Notes under the pieces: model-generated
The model's input: the letters and a program-made list of their open reading frames with translations, nothing else
Database searches by the model: none
What the model was told of the DNA's origin: nothing
Assembly (NCBI GenBank): GCA_902805475.1
Contig: CADCSX010000007.1
Span: 744,001-808,000 of the forward strand
Reading direction: 5' to 3'
DNA: 64,000 bases
Origin: Entonaema liquescens
Lineage: Eukaryota > Ascomycota > Sordariomycetes > Xylariales > Xylariaceae
Program-made: the position numbers and the translations under genes
Shown: positions 1 to 11,075 of the stretch, one piece after another
How the letters are laid out: the number at the start of each line of letters is the position of its first letter
Position numbering within the stretch: the stretch's first letter is position 1

Positions 1-269
1 TTGATAACCTTAGATAAGTCAGGTTGGACCCACTGGTACGTAGCCAGGCTACCCGAAATTTAGAAGGCCACGATTCAAGACTTGGTTATGCAATTCCTTA
101 GGACAGCTTGCTTTGACGGGTTGCTTCTAAATTTAACCAATCTAGTTCAACACCAGCACGAGTTCCTCTCTTTCGACAATTTCTCAACAGCAACAATACC
201 AGACGAAAATATATTTTGAGGTCATAAACGAACCTTTTAAAAGTCCCTGTCGTAGGGCTCGTCTGCACC
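1..269. other. Upstream region of SEC63, no gene seen
   Basis: No coding sequence is recognised. It ends just before the SEC63 start codon and probably holds that gene's promoter and 5' leader. The end of a neighbouring gene outside the window cannot be excluded. Confidence 0.4.
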
Positions 270-2482
270 ATGAGTTCAGAGTATTCTTATGACGAACAAG
301 GGCATTTCTACCCTTTCTTCGTTTTACTCTGACTTCTATCGTCACACTACCTCTCACATACAGCTTGTTCGCACCCAGCAAGGACCCTGCCGCACTCGCA
401 CCGCGGACAAAGACGTCGTACCAACCAGAACATGCCGACCTTATTCAAGCGCAGCGCGCAGCTCAGAAGCGAAAGCAGCGCAAGGTTAAGCGCGCCATCG
501 CCGCACTGATAGGATGGTCTCTCATGGCCGGAATGCTATACCTAATTGTTACTACCCAACGAACGACAGCCAAGTTATGGAATCCCTATGATATTTTGGG
601 AGTCTCTGAAGTAAGTCATGCGAGTTTGCGCATTTCTAATATCTATATTAACGGACTTTACTCTAGTCGGCATCCGAGAAGCAGATCAAATCTCACTACA
701 GAAAGCTCGGTCTCAAATTTCATCCGGACAAGGCCAAGCCGGACCCGGCCAAGAATGAGACTGCCGAAACGTTGAGCGACAAATGGGTTGAGCTTACAAA
801 GGCATACCAAGCACTTACGGACGAGGAGGTTCGCAACAACTACATTCAATATGGACATCCTGATGGAAAGCAAAGCTATAGCATCGGAATCGCCCTTCCC
901 AAGTTCATTATATCGGAAGGAAACGGAAAGTATGTTGTGCTAGTGTACGCCTTACTTCTCGGAGTTCTGCTACCTTACTACGTCGGATCCTGGTGGTACG
1001 GTACCCAACGTATAACCAAGGAGGGTGTTCAAGTCGAGAGCGCCAACAACCTATTCCGCGAGTACTCTGATTCTACGGACGAGGGCGACCTTGTGACTGC
1101 TCTCAGCGGCGGCAAGGAGTTCCAAGATGCGCTCAAGGGAGATAAAGCGGAATCCGGTCTTGCGAAGATCGAATCGAGGATACTCGCAAAAGGAGAGATC
1201 ACCCCCTTTGCTGGCGGACTATCGGTTAAGGACAAAGAGAAGCTAGAAGATCTCGAGAGCGGCGTAAGGAGAAAGGTCCTAGCACTTCTATGGGCTTATC
1301 TTGGTCGTGTAGAACTCGAGGATCCGGCGTTGAACAGTGCAAAGTACATGGTTGCGCCAATCGCGCAGAGCCTCTGTGGTTCCTTCAGGATGATCTCACT
1401 CGCATACGGAAACATTATTCCTATTCTCTCCTCGTTCTACGTTAGCCAACGACTTATCCAAGCCGTACCCCCGAAGGCCTCTCCCCTCTTTCAGCTTCCC
1501 CACTTTACACCAGCTATAGTGAAGGCTGTTGAAGGCGACTCGAAAACGCATGTCACTGTTCAGGAATTCATGGACCAGCCCGACTCGCAACGCCGAAGTG
1601 CTGTAGTTGGAGAAGGACTTCTAAACGAAGAGCAGTACCAAACAGCCGTTGGTGTCGCACAGCAGCTCCCATATCTCAGAGTCGCAAAGGCATTCTTCAA
1701 GGTTGCCGGTGAACGGTTCATCATTCCCTCGTCTTTGGTCACTCTGGTTGTCAAGGGTCGTTTCATCCCTCCCGGAAGCACAAACGTTCCACAGATTGAC
1801 GAGCTCGATCTAGAGGATGTCGACGCTGCTGAGGATGATCTTGACGCACTTATGGGACGCAAGAAGGCAGTAAAGGACGCGAATGGAAAGATAATATCAA
1901 AGGAAGAAAACAAACCTGTATCGCCGCCGATTGCCTTTGCGCCTCACTATCCTCGTGATCACACACCGAAATGGCATATCTTCCTCTCGGATAGCAAACA
2001 GGGAAAAATGGCCGTCCAGCCTTTCCCCTTCACTACTTTCGACATGCCTATATTCACGGATGATGGAAAGCCGACATTCCACATGCAGACCTTGAAAGCC
2101 CAGTTCGCCGCTCCGCCTCAAGCTGGTACCTACACATTCGTCATGCACGTAGTGTGCGACAGCTACATTGGGTTCGACACCAAGATGGAAGTTACTCTTA
2201 ACGTCGAGGATGCTAGCAAGGCGGCTGCAATGGCCGGGGAGGACGAGATTAGTGAGCCCGAAGAAGGTAAGTTCTCTACTTGAACATTTATAATCATCAT
2301 ATTCTAACATGAAAACAGATTCTCTCGCTGGCCAGATGAGTGCGCTTAAGGGCGGTAGTGTCGCAGGTGCCACAAAGCCGAAGAGGCGGAAAGACGACGA
2401 CGACTCTGATGAGGAGAGTGGTACTGAAGAGGAAGAGGATAGCACTAGCGAGACAAACACCGATACCGAACCCGAGTCGTAG
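270..2482 (+). CDS. SEC63: Sec63, ER translocon J-protein (apparent 1-nt frameshift)
   Basis: Sec63 is the ER-membrane J-protein of the Sec62/63-Sec61 post-translational translocon; its lumenal J domain recruits the Hsp70 Kar2/BiP. The start at 270 gives MSSEYSYDEQGHFYPFFV, the usual Sec63 N-terminus. Exons are 270-610, 667-2266 and 2319-2482; both introns are GT-AG. The product is about 701 aa: TM1 about residues 13-33, TM2 about 77-97, a J domain about 105-175 with HPD at 133-135, TM3 about 205-225, a Sec63/Brl domain, and an Asp/Glu/Ser/Thr-rich tail. The frame breaks at 321-327: codons up to GTT at 321 are in one frame and the continuation (FTLTSIVTLPLTYS) in another, consistent with one missing base beside the TTTT run. 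Everything else is intact, so I read it as a functional gene with a sequence error. The identification rests on domain order and the HPD motif. Confidence 0.93.
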
Positions 2483-2722
2483 GATACTGGGTCTCCGGTA
2501 ATAGAAGGTGACGACGAAGAGAGTAATTGCGGAGAGGAGGGGGAAGAAGATAGTACCAGCGAAACGAGCCCCCGGCACTTGGTCTCCAGTAGAACTGGCC
2601 GCGTGCTGGAAACACTCTTCTCAATCAGGCGTTACTTGTTCCCCCCTCCCCGCTTAATCAGATCGAAGTCGTCTGAATCTCGACGCAAGTTTGAGATGGA
2701 GGTGACACACTTGTATAGTTAA
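2483..2722 (+). other. In-frame open extension after the SEC63 stop
   Basis: After the TAG at 2480-2482 the same frame stays open for 79 codons to a TAA at 2720. Codons about 10-28 of the extension (DDEES, then EEGEEDSTSET) resemble the last part of SEC63 itself (DEES, then EEEEDSTSET), so the acidic tail looks duplicated past the stop. Beyond that similarity there is no evidence of translation. It may be a relic of a longer C-terminus or simply 3' UTR. Confidence 0.5.
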
Positions 2723-3578
2723 TCAGTTAGTCAGTTCTTTGTTGTGCGGGATAAAAAAAAACACGCACCGCGCAGCGGCATAGGATCGGCGTCGTGGCGT
2801 TTGTAAGGGAGGCGCCTGCGATAGGGGGCGTATATACTAAGTAGAGCAAGCCCGCGCGCCGCCGCAAGTTGAAAGTTTAAACATGATGTTCGTATGTTGG
2901 CTCTTAGTATTGTGGGTGAGATGGTGCTGCCTTTGTAATGATAGGGGTTTATGTGTTCTAGGTATAGCAAAGGATAATTAAGGGAGAGTGGTTACTTGAG
3001 ATGTGTATCTGGATTGCCTTTCTAGCCTTGCGTAGGTAATTTCTACGACGCCTACCAGAAAAGTGTTATACGCAAGTTTACCAACTGGAAATCAACCGTA
3101 TGCTTTGTTAGTGTAGCCCACTCTTGGTAACATATGCATTATATTAATACTAACTAATAGGTCCCCAAAGTACTCTTGCCAGGAGATATATACCTAGGTC
3201 TTGGATAATCGCCTGAAGCCTTACCAACAGTCATTTCTAATCTCAAGCTCACCAAGGCATCTTCGAGGACCAAGCCATTGTAACTTTTACTCCATGTAAT
3301 ATAATATATTCAATTCCATCCTTCAGGGTTGAGTACCAGCCCACACGCGCACTAATGGATATACAAAGATAACAGCAGGCTAGCAACCCCTTTACCTACA
3401 ACGATATTCGGGTCCCTCGCATTTCAAATACTTAACCTCACCTAGCCTCTCCTAACTCATCTTATCCCCCCATGGCAAGGCCAATAATAATACACAGCAG
3501 AGCACTTCTCCCTCTCGTCTCTGTCTTCCACATTTCAAGCTACTGCTTACTATCAGTGTCCGAGTATCTCGCACCACA
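2723..3578. other. Intergenic, convergent 3' regions
   Basis: This lies between two convergent genes and probably holds both 3' UTRs. It is AT-rich in places, with one near-copy of the TACCTAGGTA palindrome at 3191-3200. No gene is seen. Confidence 0.4.
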
Positions 3579-5440
3579 CTAACAAACCCTTACACCACAA
3601 ACCTCCACCCCCTTCCCCTCGACATACGCTCTACGACCGAAATACGCCGCCGCAGCCGCCGTCACAAACGCCGCGTCCGCCGCGCTCCAGATATCGAGGC
3701 CCATGCGCGCGATATCCTCGCTAGTAACACGAAGGCCGCGTCCCTCGGCACCACTATCTTCGTCATCGTCTATTAGCGCGGCCGTGCCGTTATCATCGTC
3801 GTCGTCGTCGTCGTCGTCTTCTTCTTCTTCGTCCCTGGGGCCGACTTCGTCGATAGCGACGACATCCGCTAGCGAGCCGAGAACCTGGTTCGTAAGCCGG
3901 TGGAAGTACGCGATGAGCGCGAGTTCTACGCGCGCCTCGTTGGGGTCGGCGGGGGGCAGCGAGGCGACCGAGGCAGAGAGTAAGGGAGCTTCCATGCGGA
4001 CGGAAGAAGAGGAAGGGGAACCGGTTAGGTCGGCGAGGAGTTCGGCGTCGTGGGCGGATTCCTCGGCCATTTCGGTGCGGGCCTGCTCGCCGGCTGAGGC
4101 CCACCACATGAAGCCGTTATAGGCGAGGGCCGTCCAGCTTAGGGGCTCGACGACTTCCTTTTCCTCTGCCTCGTCGAGGAACGGATCATTGGTGTTCGGG
4201 TCGCGAGGTGTGGTAGGCGATGCGCTGGGGCTAGATTGTGGGGGAAGCCGGGCGAGTCCGACCTTGAGTGAGCGGAAGCGTCGCAGGTCCCGCTGCGAGG
4301 CACGGATAGGAACACCACCCGGCCCTTCGATCTTAGGCCAGACGTGGCGTTTTGCGTTGGAGGAGTGTGGAGGTGGTAGGGTGACAAGGACGTCCCACAA
4401 TCTGTCTTTCTTAGAGAGGATGCTGTCAGTCGTGCAGGCTACCCAACCAGTTCCTGCCTCGCGGTCCCCGTCTGGGAGCTCGTTGCTATTGCGTCTAGGT
4501 TTGGAGTCCTCGACGAGGAAAGGGATATCATGGACGCCGATGGAAAAGAGGGGTCGTAAACGGTGGGGAGGCGAGCCGGGGGATACGAGGTCGTATGTCG
4601 GTTGTGGGATATTAGACAGAATAGATATGTCGTACACTAAGTTTATCGTTAGTAGGTTGGTATAGCCAATGCTAGTATACGACCAGACTGACCAAAATTG
4701 CAAGCTTCTTGTACGGGCGCGTGACACGATATTAGAATGCGCTTGCGCAGCAATGCGGCACGGTATATAGGAAATATCAAAGGCCCAAATGTGTCCAAGA
4801 GCTTCGTCAAGCTCCACGCAGGATGGTATGCGGAAAGCCTATGGCCAGGCGGGAGCAAAGCAGCTCCATCAGAGGCCGAACGATTCCTAACGTGGCCCTG
4901 GGGCTGCTTCGGCGGAGGTTGAAAAGTTATAGATGGTGACTCGACAGATTCGACCGGCGCAACTGAGTCTTCCTTGGCCTGATGCTTCTTCCAATACTCC
5001 TCCAATATACTGATATCCTTATTATTTGTAGCAAATGTCGAAGCCATTGTCTTCAAACCCTCGGCATGTCTCCAAGCTCTTCCCAAGCGGCCATAGCTTA
5101 GCGGTACCAATACACCCACCGCTAGCATCCTCGCATTTCGCACCTCACTGTCTTCAACAGGCGCATTGACGAATGCACTCAACCCCGCGAACCCATCGTG
5201 CACAAAGTAGATCAAGTCCTCAGAGACAGTATGCAGTCCCGAAGGAAGGGACTTATACTCAACGACGCCCTCGAGCTCTACCCCAGGCCTTGAAGCTTTC
5301 CAGGAGATAGTATAGCCGGCCTTGACATCGAAGTCGATCAGGAACAGGGCTGATATGGGAGGTAATTCGGGTATCGCAAGGTTTTGGGTTGAGGGAAGGC
5401 GGACCTGCAGCTCAGGCTGGCCGCGGCGGGATGCCGCCAT
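3579..5440 (-). CDS. LCHN/Anr2-like DENN-family protein (DUF2347 + DUF4484)
   Basis: This is a fungal member of the LCHN (DENND11)/yeast Anr2 family. DENN-type proteins generally act on Rab GTPases in membrane traffic, but this subfamily's exact partner is not established. Exon 1 is 5440-4693 and exon 2 is 4636-3579. The intron (4692-4637) has donor GTCAGT, branch ACTAAC and acceptor TTAG. The product is 601 aa. The N-terminal half (ALFLIDFDVKAGYTISWKAS, then HDGFAGLSAF and ARMLAVGVLVPLSYGRLGR) is the uDENN-like DUF2347 region; the second half corresponds to DUF4484. Near residue 520 a long acidic tract (DEEEE followed by nine Asp) interrupts the domain and is encoded by a GAC/GAT repeat (3797-3832). 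Exon 2 is distinctly GC-rich. The start is the first in-frame Met before the conserved region. Confidence 0.82.
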
Positions 5441-5598
5441 GATTTGCTTGGGTTGGAGCCCCTTCGTGTTATATTTATTAGATTTATCGATTTATTATGG
5501 GCGTATAGATTCTGGATTCTTTTACGCAATTGGGTTTGGTGTTGGTGTGAGACTCTACCGTTGCGTGGTTGGTGAGTTTACTAACTGATGGTTACTAA

Positions 5599-5634
5599 TT
5601 AGGTAGGTAGGTAGTTAGGTAGTTAGGTAGTTAG
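5599..5634. repeat. TAGG/TAGTTAGG simple repeat
   Basis: Irregular tandem array of GTAG and TTAGGTAG units in the divergent promoter region. Confidence 0.8.
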
Positions 5635-5707
5635 TGTAATTGGTAAATTGTTAGGTTGCCTGCAACAACTCTGGGGTCGTTAATGGGTCGTCAATAGGAT
5701 GACGCCA

Positions 5708-5727
5708 GGTACCTAACTTTAGGTACC
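5708..5727. repeat. Inverted repeat GGTACCTAA-CT-TTAGGTACC
   Basis: Two 9-bp arms, perfectly self-complementary, separated by two bases. It belongs to the TACCTAGGTA/GGTACC-rich palindromes that recur between genes in this window. Confidence 0.8.
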
Positions 5728-6352
5728 TATGGCCAGACTGATGTACGATGTGGGGGAAGGGGGAAGGTGAGACTTCACCGTGTGGAGCATTATGTACTAC
5801 TGTATACTCGAATAATAAGGTTGTTAACCGTAAAGGGTGACACGTGATTTATTGTGGTTCATATCAGACATGCAAACAGAATAACAGCTCTTATTTTTAA
5901 CATACTAATGATATCAATAGATATTGTGGATGTAAGAGAACATCTACCGTATCACCAAGATGTTAAGCATGACCATTTCCAGCTTGTTTCTGCATTGAAT
6001 ACTCGAGTCCCGCAATCTAAAGCCCGTTACGTGAAATGGCGGGGACGGATGCACTCATGACATCAGCATTATCGCGTTCTATCGTGTTGAAGTTGAGTAC
6101 AATTTTGTAAGTATTTTAGATATATATCAGTATAAGACATAGCTACCTAGGTAGTATCTACGTATACTCGTATCCAACTTATAGTCTTCCTATTTGTCGT
6201 TCCAACTGGCGCATTACCTTGAAAGATATTCGGTGTCTAGGGAATATCACTTATACAAATTGGTGTCAGTTTAAATAAGATATCATTTTAAACCCCTGGA
6301 ATAAGTTGGAAATAGAACCAGCTTGGAAGCCACCCTTTCATTCTATAACACC

Positions 6353-7082
6353 ATGACGACAAATTGCCACGTCCCCGGAGGCCCAGTCCCAACAGAGGAT
6401 AAGGTCCTCGAGACAGGCGCATCCATGATCCAAGACTTCCAACCCACGAAGCAGCTCTGCGCTCACCTAAACGCTTTCCACACATACGCCGACGAGCCCG
6501 GTCGCTACGTAGAAGCGAACCACTATTGCGCCCACTTAACCGAAGGTAGATTATAAGCTCTATGTATTTTCATGCACCTATCTTAATCTAACACCCCCAG
6601 ACGTCCGGCAATGTATCCTCTACGATAGTCCCGAGCCCAACGCCCGGCTCATAGGCATCGAGTACATGATCACGCGCAAGCTATACGAGACCCTCCCCCC
6701 TGAGGAGCGGAAGCTGTGGCACTCGCACGTGTACGAGGTGAAGTCCGGCATGCTAGTCATGCCGGGGCCTACGACCGTGCCCGGCGCGCAGCAGGTCTGG
6801 GAGGCCGCCGAGACGCAGGAGATGAAGCACGTCATCGGCTTGTACGGCAAAGTCTACCACTTATGGCAGACAGATCGCGGCGATGCTCTCCCGCTTGGAG
6901 AGCCCAAGCTCATGACCAGCTTTACTGCCGACGGCCAATTTGATTTCGAGAAGGCTGTGGGTGATCGCGATAGGAGGTTTGGCTCCGACTGGAAGCGGAA
7001 GAAGGAACTGAGGAAGGATATCGAAGTACCTCAGATTCATCCGGACGCCGATTCGGCTTGGAAGAGACGTAATTCGATGTAA
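6353..7082 (+). CDS. DUF1264 (oil-body-associated-like) protein
   Basis: DUF1264 proteins occur in plants (oil-body-associated proteins), bacteria and fungi; their biochemical role in fungi is unknown. Exon 1 is 6353-6545, the intron 6546-6600 (GTAGAT...CCCCCAG) and exon 2 6601-7082, giving 224 aa. Family hallmarks are the His-rich core: QLCAHLNAFHTYADEPGRYV, EANHYCAHL, then RKLWHSHVYEVKSGML and the C-terminal HVIGLYGKVYHLWQ block. The ATG at 6353 is the first methionine of the frame. Length and motif order look complete and nothing is broken. Confidence 0.88.
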
Positions 7083-7342
7083 GTTCTAGAGCCAGAAAAA
7101 AAAGAGACAGTAATGAGAAGAATGCGTAATTTCATTGATTTTTATTTTTAGTTATTAGTTACATTGGTAACGTTTCAGGGGGCGTCTGGCAGAGAAGTTA
7201 AACTTGAGGTTTATTTCGCGAATGCGCGGCGTGTGTAGGTGTTCTAATTAATACAATGTACTCTTTCTTAGCATTACCGCCCCTCCAATGTCGTGTATCA
7301 GGAGCGTAAAGGGATAAAGAAGGTATCATTAGTTTGCATCAA

Positions 7343-9021
7343 TTACGAGAGCAAGCAGTATATAACCCATACCAAGGCTAACACTAAGTATAGGTGTTTC
7401 GTTGGCGCACCATAATGCCGAATTGTTGATGACGGAAAACCATCAAGGCTTCTTCCGTAAATTCCAACGGCGTGAGCTAATGCTTTTGTGTTTTGGTACA
7501 GAATTGTCATATTGATGTTCTGTAAGGTATCGCCCGGTTCGTGGTAGTTGGCGTCGTATGGAACGTCGGCATCGCCTCCGAACATATTTACTTCTTTTGA
7601 CGTCTTGAAACCGTTTGCACCGCTGAACAGACCCGCAAAGGGGATTTGAGCATCGAAAAACGTTGCATAGTCGCTACGGTTGCTGATCTCGGTTCTTGTA
7701 TAATTGATACCTTGAACTTCAAACCCTTGTATCAAAGTTGACTCAGCATCTCCGGAGCCATGTGGTCCTGGTGTCCCATAAGAGGAGCCGTGCCCGTCGT
7801 ATACCTTGAGAGCGCCATTAGGTGAGCCAAGCATGTTGGCGTCGAGGTATAGGCGTATTTTCTGGAGCTCCTCGTCGTGGGCAGTGTACCTCCAATGCTT
7901 CGAACCTAGTAAGCATGGTTCCGAAGCGGTCCAAAAGGCAAATTTGACTGTTGAATTCGTCTTGAACTTCGAGAGTTGCGTTGCTATCTCGAGGAGACTA
8001 GCTATGCCACTGGCATTGTCGTTCATGCCTGCGCTTGAGCTAACTGAATCTGTATGAGTACCAACCATCAACACCTTGTCCTGGTTTCCATATTCCTAGG
8101 TTGCAAACACATTGTAGCTTTTTGAAGTTAGTGTAGAAAGACTGATGCGTTAGTTGGGAATTACAAACCTGGAGACCTCCTTATACTGCATATAAAGGTC
8201 AAAAACATCAAGTGACAGCGGAAGTCTATGGTTCAGTATGCGTTGGGCGTCTCTGTAGGCTATTTTTGCCGATGGGATATGGCGGTCGTTCATACCGCCT
8301 AAGCTCGGAGTGAGCTGCGTGAACTCGTACATTAAGAGACCTATAGCTCCGGCTTCACCCGCCGCTATAGACTTGGCAGAGAGAGAACAGCCACCTCCAC
8401 CAACTAATACAACCGCGCCTAGAGCCTCTTGGGGGTAGTCAGTCTGATACTATTAGCTGTCGTTGTCAAAACATGTTACTGGCCTACTTACCGCTTTACA
8501 TCCCACTGTTCTGACGGATATAAGAGGACGATCCGTGAAGGTGCATTCGGGGGACCATCCCATTGGCTCGGCCTCGAAAGCTTCACCGTTCGCCCACAGG
8601 GTAGCTTTGCCATTGACCTGTACTAGATCATGAAAGGGTTGGACCTCCACGTAATAGCCCTGGGATTTTAAATGATCTTGGATATACTGGATGCCATATT
8701 AGCGGTCATACATCTATACGCCTAGCCGATATTGGGTACCTGAATAGTTTGGTTATGGCCGGCAGAACCGGTTATCCTGTTTCCATGGTGTGTGTCGGCG
8801 ATATGTTGTAATGAATGCAGATGTTCGTAGAGGGCGGTCGAGTTTATAAGGACGGGAAGTGTCTATATTCTTGTATTAGTTCTCTGTACTATCTCAACAA
8901 ACTGGGGCCATACGTCTGAGACCAGGACCCCGTTGCATTTATCTATGGTGTCTCCAGCTATAGGTTGAGGAACTAGTGAAGCCGAAGCTACACAGCCTCG
9001 TAAGAAACTGGCTAGTTTCAT
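7343..9021 (-). pseudogene. M28 family aminopeptidase, nonsense-interrupted and active-site-degenerate
   Basis: M28 peptidases are di-zinc exopeptidases, usually secreted in fungi. Five exons can be joined in frame: 9021-8914, 8862-8740, 8686-8492, 8443-8169 and 8117-7343; all four introns are 48-53 nt with normal signals. The N-terminus (MKLASFLRGCVASASLVPQP) looks like a signal peptide. A PA-like region (LVGGGGCSLSAKSIAAGEAG) precedes the catalytic domain (VGTHTDSV, GMNDNASG, YHEPGDT), and a hydrophobic tail ends the protein. Codon 241 is an in-frame TAG (8098-8096), just before the catalytic core. The usual AEExGLLGS motif reads ASEPCLLGS, so the general-base Glu is Ser, and the zinc-ligand Asp of the FDMIGSPN motif is Asn (ANMLGSPN). 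The Cys pair that normally flanks the last zinc His is also gone. I call it a pseudogene. If the TAG is a sequencing error it would still be a probable pseudoenzyme. Confidence 0.8.
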
Positions 9022-10168
9022 CGTAGAGGTGTTGTACAGGATCGAGAGCTAATCAGAGTAATATTGGCTAATGTTAAACGGACAGAGTAGCGAAAATAAA
9101 GTAGCAATGCGGCTGTAGACAGTGTTTGATAATAAAGTCTTAAGTCGATGATGGTACGCCGAATTCAACCCAGTGTTTATCAATAGCTTACGTTTCCAAA
9201 AGTGCATAACATCAAAGAAGATACTGGTTTAAGTGCTTTAGGCTCAGACGTTAATCAACCACCTACTGAGTTCTGCTAGGACGTCCCTTGCCCCTTCTCT
9301 CCAGTCTATAGCCTACAACGTTGACGGAGGAAAGAGAAAGTTCCTTATAACATATATGTTAGGAAGTCTGGGGAAGGCGCATGCCGTCGTTCTTTGGACA
9401 ATGCAGAGTTTACGGCCTCCTAGCATCAGGATCCTACCTAGGTAAACAAGATTGGATACCCAAAGTCGAATTAAAATGCTTTATCAACCTGTATAAGTTG
9501 AGCTGTATGGGATGTCATACCAAGTATGATTTACCCCCTTCATAAATATCTGGAGCTTACTTCATCATAGTATTTACAGATTTATGCTGCACAGGTACAT
9601 AGACCGGTGTCTTACCCCTATTGCTATAAACATCCGTAGGATCTAACTTCGCAATTTTAAGTGACTTTTTACCCTTTACTATAAGTATAGGTACGATGAA
9701 AGACTGCTTGTTGGAATTACTGTGTATTTACTTACTTAAAGGTAGCAACTGCTTGCTGAGTTATGGCTTATTTATTCACCGCAGTCATCCTGCAGGAACG
9801 CAATTAGCCAAGCTCCTGGAGGCTACATTACTATCTTGGGCCGGCTTCAACTTTGGTTACTTCATTTATAGTCTCCAAAACCCCGCGGGGTCGACAAGCT
9901 CCCCGCACCTGCGGATTAGACGATGCTCTTTTCGGTATTGAACGGCCTGGGAGTATCTGCCGAGCCCAGGTTCAGAGGCTAGTTACAATCTAGTCCCATG
10001 ACATAGCTCTTACCAAGATGGTCCTTCGGAACAGGGATCTTCATGGGCTCAATCTGGAGACGCATATATACTTAGCTGAATGTCAAGTTGAGTCGTGGAC
10101 ACAGATACGAACCTTCCTGAAAGTGCGCGTTTGACTATAGCCTCGATTTACTATTGCCTCTAGACAAC
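9022..10168. other. Intergenic, divergent promoter region
   Basis: It separates the decayed peptidase (-) from the SnoaL-like gene (+). One TACCTAGGTA palindrome is at 9435-9444. A GC-rich patch at 9879-9925 stands out from AT-rich surroundings but has no clear meaning. No convincing gene is seen. Confidence 0.4.
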
Positions 10169-11075
10169 ATGGGATCTGAGTTAACAGAGCTGAAGGAGCA
10201 GGTGGACCTCCTCCGAAAGGAGGTCTCACGCATCTCAGACGAAGCTGAAGTCCGGAAGGTCCACTTCAAATATGGCTACTATCTCGATAAGTGCCTATAT
10301 AACGAGGCAGGTGAAGAATGCTTATGCTTTGCTATTACTATACTGGCTGACACGAACTTAGGTCGTGGATATGTATGCGGATCATCCAGATACTTACGTG
10401 GAATTCCTTGGGTCAAGATACCGAGGAAAAGAAGGCGTCAAGAGACTTTACAATGGCCGTTTCCAGCAGACCTTCGTCAACGGGCGTAACGGTCCAGTCC
10501 GCGGCTTTTTGCTAGATCATATCATGATGCAAGATATTGTTGACGTCGACCCTAGCGGAACACATGCCTGGTGCCGAATGAGGGCTCTAATGCAAGCCGG
10601 AGTTCACCAATCTGTTAAAGACACCCACCCACGCGGGCATGTTCAATGGTGGGAAGGTGGCCTCTATGAGAACGAGTATATCAAAGAAAACGGCGTCTGG
10701 AAGCTATTCCGATATCGATACTTCCCGTTCTGGCACGCTGAGCACGAGAAGGGATGGTCTCTGACCAAGGAGAACTACGTTCCATGGCCTACCAAGACCT
10801 ACCCCGAGGACCCCTTAGGTCCAGATGAGATCATCGAGCAGAAGATGCTTTGGCCTGACACACGTGTGGTGCCCTTCCACTATCCTCATCCGGTGACGGG
10901 GAAGAAGACCGAGGATGACGATCTGCGCGCGCCGCACTATGGTAAGGATCCAAGCACGTCCGAGGCACCGCTCACTTTGGCACTGCCGGAGGGGCAGACT
11001 CGGCCTGGAGCGGGGAAAACATGGACGAGCGAGGGCTCAGTGAGGGTTCTGCCTGATCTCGTCGAGAACGCATAG
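10169..11075 (+). CDS. SnoaL-like (NTF2-fold) domain protein
   Basis: SnoaL-like/SnoaL_4 proteins have an NTF2-type cone fold and act as small cyclases, dehydratases, isomerases or ring-modifying enzymes in aromatic metabolism; no substrate can be read from sequence. Exon 1 is 10169-10306 and exon 2 10362-11075, giving 283 aa. The joint that restores the family core (CLYNE, then VVDMYADHPDTYVEF) needs a GC-AG intron at 10307-10361; no GT donor fits the frame. The N-terminus is a short coiled coil (LTELKEQVDLLRKEVSRISD), followed by the domain with FKYGYYLDKCLYNEVV, the RYRGKEGVKRLY helix and the ENGVWKLFRYRYFPFW strand; the C-terminus is Pro/Gly-rich. It lies 0.4 kb upstream of a carotenoid oxygenase on the same strand. 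Confidence 0.83.
10307..10361 (+). other. Probable GC-AG intron in the SnoaL-like gene
   Basis: The donor is GAG|GCAGGT and the acceptor ACTTAG, with branch-like GGCTGACAC. Exons join in phase 0 to give NEVVDMY. The nearest GT (10311-10312) would leave the wrong frame. Confidence 0.65.

Larger units (their letters stand above)
5441..6352. other. Divergent intergenic promoter region
   Basis: The flanking genes diverge, so both promoters probably lie here. It contains a TAGG-type simple repeat (5599-5634), a near-perfect inverted repeat (5708-5727) and a 12-bp palindrome CTACCTAGGTAG (6143-6154). No gene is seen. Confidence 0.45.

Noticed and set aside
3703..4122. Serine- and arginine-rich open frames opposite the LCHN-like gene
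   Set aside because: They are reading-frame shadows of the Asp/Glu repeat and GC-rich coding on the other strand.
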